Made by a program: the position numbers and the translations under genes. From Branchiostoma lanceolatum (lineage: Eukaryota; Chordata; Leptocardii; Amphioxiformes; Branchiostomatidae): 64,000 nucleotides of DNA. The notes under the pieces were generated by a model. It did no database searches, had not been told where the DNA came from, and saw only the letters and a list, made by a program, of their open reading frames with translations. The stretch covers positions 24,736,142 to 24,800,141 of the forward strand of contig NC_089722.1 in assembly GCF_035083965.1 (NCBI RefSeq), read 5' to 3'. Shown piece by piece: positions 47,101 to 59,100 of this stretch (position 1 is its first letter; each line of letters opens with the position of its first letter).

Positions 47101-50100
47101 CTTTTGTAAACATTTGTTAACATTTGTAAACTTTTGTAAACTTTTGTAAACTTTTGTAAACATTTGTAAACATTTGTAAACTTTTGTAAACTTTTGTAAA
47201 CTATTGTAAACTTTTGTAAACTTTTGTAAACATTTGTAAACTTTTGTAAACTTTTAACTTTTGTAAACTTTTGTAAACATTTGTAAACTTTTGTAAACAT
47301 TTGTTAACTTTTGTAAACATTTGTTAACTTTTGTAAACATTTGTAAACTTTTGTAAACTTTTGTAAACTTTTGTAAACATTTGTAAACTTTGTTAACTTT
47401 TGTAAACTTTTGCAAACATTTGTAAACTTTTGTAAACATTTTTAAACATTTATAAACTTTTGTAAACTTTTAACTTTTGTAAACTTTTGTAAACATTTGT
47501 AAACATTTGTAAACTTTTGTAAACATTTGTAAACATTTGTAAACTTTTGTAAACATTTGTTAACTTTTGTAAACATTTGTAAACTTTTGTAAACTTTTGT
47601 AAACATTTGTAAACTTTGTAAACTTTTGTAAACTTTTGTAAACATTTGTTAACATTTGTAAACTTTTGTAAACTTTTGTAAACTTTTGTTAACATTTGTA
47701 AACTTTGTAAACTTTTGTAAACTTTTGTAAACATTTGTAAACATTTGTAAACTTTTGTAAACTTTTGTAAACTTTTGTAAACATTTGTAAACTTTTGTAA
47801 ACTTTTGTAAACTTTTGTAAACGTTTGTAAACTTTTGTAAACATTTGTAAACTTTTGTAAACTTTTGTTAACATTTGTAAACTTTTGTAAACTTTTGTAA
47901 ACTTTTGTAAACATTTGTAAACATTTGTAAACTTTTGTTAACTTTTGTAAACTTTCGTAAACTTTTGTAAACGTTTGTAAACGTTTGTAAACATTTGTAA
48001 ACATTTGTAAACTTTTGTCCACTTTTGGAGATATAGTTTTGGGTGTGTGTTTCCGGACTACTGTAAGCAGCATAACTCAAGAACTTCTTGATATGATGGA
48101 TTACGATGATATTTGGTATGTTGGCGGGTGCTGTGAAGCCAAAATTCAAGGTCGATTTTGGGCCCCCTGGTATGTGACCTTGATACGCAGCAGAACTTGA
48201 TTTTTTTCTATCTTTTGACCTATGGTCTTGATTTTTTGTGACAGATAGCTTGTGATGTAATGAAGAAGTGGTGTAGATTTGGGCCCCCTGGCAGCTTGTT
48301 CTGGAACTGCAGGGGCGTTATTGTGAAAATCTTCTAAGGAGAATAACTGAACAGAGGAACATTGGATTTCCATGATATTTGGTATGCATGTAGCTTGGAC
48401 AGAGATGTACATAATGAAGGGCAAATAATGCTAATTGGGACTTCATTTGCATAACTAATGAGGAAAATCTATCTTTGCAGTGTTTTCAATCATAAGACTC
48501 AAATACATGTAACGTGTAGTTAATGGCAAGTGGAGCATCAACAGATACCAATTATGCAAATAAATTCATAATTTGCATAATCAATACAAAAGCGCCATGA
48601 TTCATCTGAATGGTAAATAATAGGACTATCAATATTGCGACATGTGTAAGTTTGTTGAAGGTGTTTATGACCAATCATACATTATATATTATGTGTAAGT
48701 CATTTGCATAAACAGAATAGTTCACGGAGAAATGAGGTCTCCGAACTCTTGTTTGCTTCGTTTTCCTTACCGGACTGTCGTTCTTCAGCTCCGAATGACG
48801 TGCTCTCCGAAATGACTACTTTAGTCACACCAATGGCGATCGCCAGCCATGAAAACGTCAGGTTGAAGACCTCAACGACGTTCCAGAACTGGAGGAAATA
48901 TTCACATCGAAGTCGGAACGCAGCCTTTATCTCTCTGAATGTCTGTATCAGTACAATAGCTGCAAAACACAGCTGCACAGCCGCCATGAGGACACCTTGT
49001 GCTCCAACATAGTCGTGAAGTTGAAAAACAGACATCCATCTAGAAGGGAACACTCCTCCAGTTGGAGTGTATTCCATCAAGTACGTTACTACACAGACAA
49101 GTTTGACGTTGTTACTCAACAAGGCAAACTCCACAAAGACAGCCCGAGTATGAGAGTCAGTCCAATTGTTGTTGAATAGGTGGGACAGGATGCCCATTGC
49201 CTGATCCTTCGTGTTTCCAAGCTGGGCGAAGTAACCGCTGTCGTCATATACGCCCATTTTTCCAACGTATGGAAGGAAGTTTTTCCCGTGATCCTTGGAG
49301 ACGTTCCACGCTGACGGAACATGGAAACGGGACAGCTCTGTGGCATTGCTTGAAGGATACCAGTCAGCCATATGATCTTTACCTTCAAAAACAAAAACAA
49401 AGAAAATACCCATCGTCAAAGACAGTAAACCAAGAAACGTTTGCGCCCTTGAATATATTGTAAGATATAAGATTTGATACACTGCAAGGCAAGATAAAAG
49501 CAGAATCCACTGTCCTAAGCAAAACTAATGAATTTACCATTGCTTGACATCCTCTGTTGTCTCAAGTGCGGTACCGTTAGTCGAAACAAATGGGCGTCAA
49601 CGTTCGGTATGTGTCCGCTGGCCGTGGTGCTCCTGCGCACTCGTGCTTTTTCAGGGAACAGTCCCGGAACCACGGTTTCCTCTAGCCACTGCTGAACGTC
49701 AGACCTTTTGCCAACCTGGAGATGACATCACCGAATCACATCATGAAATGCCCTAATAGCTCAGTCTGTTGAATGTCTCTTCCTATCTGCTCGTTACCGC
49801 CACTCCCTTCCCCAGTATGTGAAAAAGAATGCATTCCAATGTTGAACAGAAATACCTGCTTTTTTACTTTGCCTTGATGAAAGGCACAATGATTAGTAAG
49901 GCAGATTTACTTACTTTAAATAACTTGTTGTCAAATGTCGTGCTGACGGACTTATGGAAGTGGTAGCCTGCACTGGAGAACCCCACATTTGCCACGCACA
50001 GAATGAAGACCACGTACAGTAAGTACGACATAATCTCTGCCAGGGTCTTGCTGACTATCATCCGCCGCTGCCTGGACTCCCAGGCTCTCTTCAGGATGGA

Positions 50101-53100
50101 TACGTCGATTTTCGGGAGACCCATCCTACACTGCTCTCTTGCAGCAAGCGAACGCTCGGCTGTTTCATGGACATTAAATTTGAATGTAAATCTTAACAAT
50201 CTTGTACTTTATTTTGTACCCCCCCCCCCCCAGGACAAAAATAAATACAATGATCTATCACATTTGTTTGACATTCGGCTATGAAAGCAAGAGTCACTGA
50301 TGAGTTTAGCCAAGCATTACCTACATCCAATAAAGGAAGACGAGCCACTTTTCAAAGACACCAATTGATGGCATATGCGTTGATATCAATGATGCTTTGT
50401 GGAAGATACCTTCGTGTTCTTCAGAAACTGGGGGAACCGTTTTACTACTGTCGGTCGTCTCAACTGCGGCAACCAGCTTTTTGCACAGCATGGACAGTGC
50501 AGCAGCGAGGAGAATCACCTTGAACACAATATGGGCATTTTTTTTACAATTCTGAAAGGTTAAACACCATTTGTCAACTTCACAAGTAGTTGACAGATAA
50601 ACTGATAAATATTTTCTAGATGAGGGACTAGCACATAAGATAATTGGTATATATTCAGTAATAGACCTTCTTGTCTTTTATGTTGGATGTACCTTTATGG
50701 GCTCTATGATCAACGTCGACATGAAGAAGGACATGAAGAAGCTTTTGAGCCAGTCGTTGGCCTTCTCCGGGCCCCACTGTAGACTGTACAGGATCGTGAA
50801 GAACGCGGAGACGAAGCAGGACAGGAACACCAGCACCCACCCCACGTACACCATCCAGTACGGCAGCATCTTCTCTCCTCCACCTCGGGACTTGCTCGAC
50901 TTTTTCTCTACAAAATGGTTTAAAGAAGAGTAGCTGTCATCTTGAAGTTTAAACTTGTTTCGAGAACCCAAGTCGTCTCAGAGTAATGCTTCAACTCTGG
51001 ACTGTCAACAAATACCACTGGTTTCTGCCGGTTGATTTTAAGACTCGCATCATTTCATGTTCAAAGACAATTCCACAAAATAATCGTCTATTTCATTCAG
51101 AAATAAGTGACTTACGCTAGTTCTGAATCTGGGCAAAAAAGAATTGATCAATATGCATATGCGTTTATGTATGCAGAGAGTTACCTAGATCCTCAGCGAA
51201 CACCTGCTCCCCGTCTGGCTTGTTCCCGGTCTTCCTGAAGATCTGCACGATGGCGACATTAACAGGGAGAACGGTCAGACTACTCATGACGCTGACGAAC
51301 AGCTGGTGGAGGGTGAAGCTGATTGGTCCGATGGTGAGGGCCGAGGGAGACTCCACTCTGTCCTCCGACTGGTACCACATGGCGTTCGCGATCATGGTGC
51401 AGAAAAGGATGGACATACAGCAGCCAAGACCTGAACATGTTCAAACACATCATATTAGTCATGCAAGAGGACGGGGCAAATGTTTCAGTGCCATGGGCAC
51501 AGACGGCTTTTGAAACTTCTTGATGGCGCTCTGTATCCTTATTCTCCCAAAGGCACTGCATGTTCAGACGTGTACGTACTGCTGCTTGCACGTATTTTAT
51601 ATAGCCAATTCGGATCAGTGTCTTATATCAGATTCGAAAATGATTATGTACACCCCCCTATGCACATCACATGCAATACTTTAACATTCGTTTGCTTTAC
51701 TGAATTCACTCTGAATAGTAAAATATAGCACTTTTTCAACTAAGAAAAATGCACACGCATTGAAGCATTCATTCCTTTGAACAGGTGGACGCTATAACTT
51801 TATGTATCCAGAATATAGATGCCGCAGTTAAAGTGAACATACGTTGTACTCTAGTGAAGTTCCTTGAAATCCCCTTCGACACCGTTGACAGCCAGAGGTG
51901 ACCGTCGGTAAAGTTTCTCTTGGTTTGAGAGATGAAGAGATGACCGAAGGACATGAGTTCTGTTTCTGATGCGCTGGGGATGGTTCTGTAGACGAGACCG
52001 TCAGATCTGTCCACAGCGAGCCAGTCATCACACAGGAAGGTGTAACTGTGGTATGGTGTGGTTAGTAAAGAAAGAAGCAACGGTTATTCAGTACTAAGAA
52101 TGGGTTTTAAGTTTTAATCAAACAGTCATCACACAGGAAGGTGTAACTGTGGTGTGATAGAGAAAGAAATGATAAAATGGCGTTCAGCACCAAGGACAGA
52201 TTGTAACATCGCTAAACAGTCGTCACACACAGGAAGATGTAACTGTAGTGGAAAAAGAAAAAGGATGCAAGGTCATTCAGCAACAAGGACGGGCTGTTAC
52301 ATAGGTCAACAGTCGTCACCGTGACAGGAAGGCATAACTGTGGTGGAGAGAGAAAGGAGGAAAGGCTATTCAACACCAAGGACGGGTTGTTACATAGCAA
52401 GAGTGTCACTGTTTTGGCTTTGGTGCAATGGGGTCCATCTATGTAATACTGACACCTTCCGTTAGCGTCTGTAACGACCCTGATTATAACAAAAGGTTCA
52501 CTGTAGGCCTTATATGTGACACTTACTCCCGTTCAAGAGTCATTTCGAATATAACAGTGCAGTGAAAGACACATTACCTTAGGTCATTGTTGAGGTCATG
52601 AACAACGACCTTCTCCAGGTACCAGGAGTCCCGATTTCCCTTCCCGCTGTTGTCGTGCCAGATGTGGAGGGTCTGGAGGTGCCCCAGGTCATAGAACGTC
52701 GTCATCAAGAACGTGCGACACTCACCAGTGGTGAGAACCTGACATAGGACAAAAATAGCTTTTTTTTTCAAAGTTCAATTATTCAGACGAAAATGCAAGG
52801 ATTCCCGTATTGTGTTATTTGTTGATTGAAGACCCGAAACAAGCAGCGTCCCAGGGTTCATCACTTAATATGCGTTCTTGTCAAGCACCCAGGAATGCAA
52901 TTTTTGTTAATAGGTATTCTGTAATGGGGTTTTAAACAAATAATGAACAAATATTTCCTGACAAGGCCTCGAAAATTTGAGTAAGTCCAAATACTTGTGT
53001 TGGAAATTGCAGATTAACGTTGATACAAAAGCAATGAAGAACGTTCTTTCGTAAACAGAAAAAGCATATATAAACTGTATATGTTTGAGTAGAAACACAC

Positions 53101-56100
53101 AGTAACCGTGAGTAGTTTGTTGGAATCTCTTGTGATGATGTGTCATATAAACTCACGTCCTTTTCGTTTCCCAAAGCTCGCACGTCGGTGTCGTCCAGCG
53201 ATCCTGTCAGCAGGAATGCAACTTTTGAGTCGGTCCCTGACCCGACGTGATGGCCGGTGTAGACCTTCAGGAGGTACTGTAGTCTGTCGTGCGGTTTGTT
53301 GTTTGGCAGAGGAAACACTGCAGCCTGGAACAGCTCAATCATACGTTTTTAATTCATATAACCATATTGTTTTCATTCTCTTTTCAAGTGAGGATCATTT
53401 GCCTTAGATGTATTAAAGCAATAAGGAGCGATAACATCACAAACTTACCGTTTTTCATTTTGTTCATAGCCTGAAAGGTACCGACGCCAATACGAAATGC
53501 ATTTCTTTTTGTCTTGGATTGTTTAACTGTGTTCTTACCCCGTACCCCCAAGCCATCTAAAATCTACTTTTTCTAATTCTAGCTGGTGCATATTCTGAAA
53601 TATATGGCACCTTCATAGCGTCCAACTTGTCCGCTCGTCTTGCGAAGAACGCGCCGATCAAGAAGAGAGCGAGAAACGCCAGCACGGTGGCGAAGACACC
53701 GGGGTTTTGTCCGAGGTCTGCGCTGAAGACGGTTGAGAAGTCGATGGTGTTTGGAAGTGTGAAGAAACTGGCGGCGAAGTCAGTCCTATCTTCAATCAGA
53801 TGGTTACAGAGGCAAACGGTCTTCTTTGTGGTCGAGCTGGGGCTTACCTATCGCAAAGAAATCAATAGATTATGATTACGTTACATACAGGACATTTTGC
53901 ATTGTGTATTGTATCATATTTGATATAAAAATGTAAGGATCGATAGAGCACAGATTCAAAGTAAGGGGTACGTTGACAGTTCTTTGCATACATATTTGTC
54001 AAGCGAAAAACTGTCAGAATAACTTACATGACATCCCTCCTCCCTCCAAACGTGTGATCTCTCGCTCCAAAAGTTACAACTTAGCCCCCTCACGCTCACG
54101 TTGTGGCCAGTCCCTCCCTGTTTACTGCTCCGGTCACGGTTTACTCCAAGGTAGAGGACAGACGATTCGTTTAGGTTCGGGAGAAGGAAAGAAAAGTCTG
54201 AGCCAGAGCCAACGACAAACGTTGTCATGTTGTACACATCCCGTGTTGGGAAGTCGTCATAGCGAAGGTATAGTGTAAGGTTTGTACCTGGAACCGTGGG
54301 TATTACTGTAATGGCTAGTGCCTGTGGTTGGGAGCTGTTTGTTCCGTTAATGACGTGATAAACCATGTCCCCAGACTGACGTATATCGTCCTGAGAGACA
54401 GGTGTTAGGGACAAAGCAGTCACTTGCTGTGACAGGCCGAGCTCAATGTCGTCTGGAACTGACGTGAAGCTGAGCAGATGGTTTCCCGGCATCCTCTTGA
54501 CCATGACGTCAAGAACGGCCGTTTGCACGACGTTGTTGTCAGTGAAGTTCCAGCAGAACGGGTTTTCTTTGTAGAATGTGATCTAAAACGTGAGACAAAT
54601 GGTATTAGAGAAACAATTTCTTAAGGACCTACGAGGGTCAGTCAAAAATTAATGCAAGTGGTTTCATAACAGGCTCATTTTTTCATAAAATGAGTTAAAA
54701 TTTGATGACAAATGAGCCTGTTATGAAAACATTTGCATTAGTTTTTGACCCCCTCTTGTAATTGTATGTTCGAGAAAAGTTATAAAAGAAGCTCACATAA
54801 AATCATAAGAAAACATGACTTACTTGAGCGACAGTCCAGTTTCTGACTGTGATATTGTTATCACGCGCCTCTTGTATCGAGTAGAGGAAACCAGGAGGAT
54901 CTGTTATCATATCCAACAGCGCAACCGGAAACACAACATGGCCGCCATCAACTGTTATGGGCTTTTCTGTATAATTCTTGTCCAGTATGAGTGATGTAAT
55001 TGTGATGCTTGTGCTGGAGATTTCGACCCTATCCATGGACATGTCGTGCACGATGTTGGAGAGAGTATCGCCGAGGTATTTGGCCGCTTCATGACAGTGT
55101 ACCGCCATTGTTACAAGCTGGAGAAAAATCAATTGCATTCTATACCACCATTGTTACAATCTGGAGAAAAATTAAATGCATTTTAAATAATTTGAAACTC
55201 AGAAGGGTCCAGAATGTGTTACCTTGGTCCTGACATACATAAAAGTGATAATAACTGTTAATATTGACATTGTTCCGTGAATATAGTGTGGGTAAACATA
55301 CAAAAATAATAGCAACTACTGTTCTACGGTAACGTTACATTTTTATAGTGATTTGTTTAAAGGGTCAGTCAGACAAAAAAAGTTGTTTTTGCGGATATTG
55401 AGAATTCATGTCAATCTATTTAATCGTTTCTATACATGATTAGTAAAACAATCATTTCAACCTGACTGACCTGGTCTGGACAATGTCTCGGCTGGGCTTC
55501 CACCATCAACAGACCGTCCGCAAAGTCCAGAAGTCCTAAAGTTGAAGGCACGTGTTAAAGTCAACGTCTGAACAAATACAGACGTTCATAAATTCACATC
55601 AGATTTAGATTTACCGTTATGACTTACGAGTTTCGACTTACATGAAATTTTGATTGCAGCGCAGTCATCACTAGATATATTACAGTTCGGATTTTATGGG
55701 TGTAATAATCAAAGTAAGAACATACTTGTTGCCAGTACCAAGGAGGTGTTCTTGTCAGTGGAGTTGTCGCTAGGGACCGCTAAGGATAGGATAAGGGAGA
55801 GGCTCTCAAGCGCACCCGCCCAAGACTCCTACAATAGCATTAAGAGGACTTGAGACAAAATGAAGCGTTTGACTAAGGTTCTTTTTCATTTGCAGCACCC
55901 TGTGCAGTATTGAATACGCTCTTACAACGTAATCGCCTTCAGAGTTGAACATTGCAAGCTAGGTAATGTGGCACTTTACATTCATATTCATCTGAAGCAC
56001 AGCCTGTAGGTACCCATCTGAGTAAAGAGGCTGTTGTAGTGCATTTAAGGTGCTCCAGGCACCATGGGACCCCAATTTTACGTCCCTTCCAAAAGACGAA

Positions 56101-59100
56101 TGCAGCTCCAACTTTGGTGGCCTTCCCCAGAATCTAACAGAAGCTAAGACCGCTGACCTTCCCGACGTCACTGGTAGCGTCCATGTCGACCCTCCCGAAC
56201 ACCCTGAGCGCGGAGACGACCGCGGGGTGCACCTGGTCCGAGGTGTAGTTCTGACCGGTCGACAAACCAACCACGAAACTGATCAGGTCCGACGAATGGA
56301 TCAGCTCCTGTGGAATTTGTTTTCGTCAGATTATTCTAAAGATGTGTTGTAACCGCTCTGAACATGAATATTTACTAACATATACTAACTGAAAAAGAAA
56401 AAAATTCACTGAAACAAGAGCTTTTTAAAAAAGCTGGCGTTTCGGCTACGTTTATAAGTGTGAATTGTCTTTTCCCTTTACTTGAAGTAAAATCTGCCAG
56501 AGGAAGTCACTCAAGGGCTGTTCAGTCTATAAGAAAAATTGTCATTTTGGGAAATGAGTACTGTTTTAATAGAGAAAGGCAGATTGGGGAAAGCAATTTT
56601 GAAGTTACGTCACTTAACTTAAGTGCTTTTGAAAAAGCTGGTCTTGGCCTACAACTTGTACTTATTTGTAAAATGTATAATAGGCTCATTATAAAAGCTA
56701 TCAATGTAATTATGTACATGGCACGCAATAAAACATAAAATTTGAAAAAGCACCATTGAATCATCAGCACTATGGTAATTAAGTGAAATAGAAGTTCATA
56801 ACAGCTAAGGTTCTATCTAAAATGACTACCAAATGTCAAACAAATCAACAGCTACCTCATCCGTATTATTCTGGTTTCCGCATTTACAACATTTCTTCCT
56901 TATTTTCCTGGGTAATTTTGCTAAAATTCATGAAAATTCCCATAGTTTTGTGCCGAGGGGCGCCACTTTCCACGTCCGTGTTGTCTGAATGAAGTCGATA
57001 CTGAACAATGGAGCATTTGCTACTGTAACAAAGAATCGCTGTTTTGCAAACAACATCAAGAGCCTCTGTTTACATCGGGGATAGAAGTTTAGTGGCGAGT
57101 GTTTTGCAAGAATCATCTTACCGCACATAGGAGCCGCTGCACGGTATTTTCCATTACAATGAACAGAAAAATTCGAATGCCGGGTTTGGAATCTATGAAG
57201 TCCTGTTCATAAGACAAAGGCCTTGTATATATTAAATGAATATTTAAAAATAACAAATATAAAATATTTCTTTATTTATTAATGAAAAAAAATGATATTC
57301 ATAAATATGATATTGATAGATTAATATAATATCAATATATATTTTTGATATTCAATATCTAAAAAGAATAAAGAACCAATCCATGCACGGAGACGAACCC
57401 GGATCTTCTGGGTCCGAAGTGCTTCGCGTTGCCAGATCGGCCAAGCTGCGGTACGTATCTATTCACTCTGGACGTAATGCTATAACCTCACTATATGGTA
57501 TCATTTATGCCGATTTTTGGTCGTTTTCTTGACGAAATCATTTTTTTTATTCTGCAATCTTGTGGAATAGATGTAATATGGTCATTTTTCAGGATATCAA
57601 AGTCCGAAACCACAATGCAATGATATTTCCGAACAGTTGTAGCAGTTACATGCGGTCGCCGTCCTGTGTCACATGCAAATCTAGCCTGCCTGCATTTTCG
57701 TGCTCTCTTGCCATATAAGGCAACGGCTATACAAGGATTTGAGAACGTATTGCCATATAAGGTGTTATTGTGTGCGACACAGTGTTGAACCAAGCTTCCC
57801 TGGTTCCTTCCTTGCATGCTTGAAGGTAAAAGCCAGGACAATGCGTCCCGGCGCGCATGCGCCGAAACGCAAAAAACCTGTGTCAGAACAAAAATTGCAG
57901 TGACGAAAAATAAAGAGTTGCTTTCACTTACCTCGTCAATGATGATCATGGGAAGAGCGTCAAGATATTCAACCAGCAGAGGGAAGTTCTAGACGGTGTA
58001 AATGCGAGAAGGTAGAATGAGTGTGACACAGTTTGCCCATCTACGGCAACGTTACATATCTGTATCAACGTATTTCAGTAATATCAAGATTGAGAGGAAT
58101 ATTAAAAATTATATAAAAATGTATGTGGTGGAGTGATCACCTACCACAATATCTGCACGTACAAGTTAAGCATGATGAAATAAGAATACAAACACCACCA
58201 TGAATCAGAAAAAATATTCAACATTCATTCAGTCATAATCAAATGCATTCTGCTCTATCCGGCATCTTTGTTACAAATATACTCATGTAAGCAAAAAACA
58301 GGCAAACAAACAAACAGACGGACGGCTCAAACCTGGTGTCATCTTGCAGACGAAGGAATTGTTCATGGTGCACGGCAAATCTTCCCACCCTGTGTAAAAG
58401 GAATGTACATGGAAAATCATAGTAGTGGTTTCTGATGCATTTTCTTAGCTCAAGAACCATGACTGTTGAACCGCTTTGATAGGAAACATTAGGATTGGTA
58501 AGATGAGACTGCAGTAGTTGTGATCTCTTCATTCATGTACATACCATCTCCGTTGACAGCCGCACAGTTCTCTGCCGTCCCTCCGTCTGGTTCAGAAGGT
58601 TGCCATGGGAACGGCTCTCCTGACCACGTGCCATTCAGCCACAGCCAGGTCCCTTCCTAACAAGAAATTGTATCTTCACATTTACGAAAAATGCGACTAT
58701 ATAAAATCCCTTTTTAGACTCATATTGCTACATGTCCAGAAAGTATGAAAATCTTCGTCACAACATCTGCTTGAACATGTTGCCGGGGTGTTACGCCTAA
58801 TGCTGTCGCTAGCGTTGGTATAGTTTTGCACTTTCGGCGATCGGGCATGACCCCTACGTGGCCCCGTGGGACACCCTGCGGCTACCGGGCTATTTTAGGC
58901 ACGTCCGGGACCCGCAGTGACTTTAACCCGGACTTGAATTCAACCCAGGACCCTGTAATGAATAGGCGCCGTGGCTAATCGTGCGAACACCGAGAGGTAC
59001 ACCCGGTACCCGGCAGTCCACCAGGGCTACATCCCCGACGGGCACCGGCGCAATTGCATGGGACCTAAGCAAAAGGCCGGCGGTAAGCTATACCATTTCA

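Noticed and set aside
46590..48018. CRISPR-like array
   Set aside because: Units are contiguous 10-bp repeats without spacers, in an animal intron.
46700..48073. Several long minus-strand frames
   Set aside because: They are translations of the decamer satellite, open only because the unit has no stop in the cycled frames.
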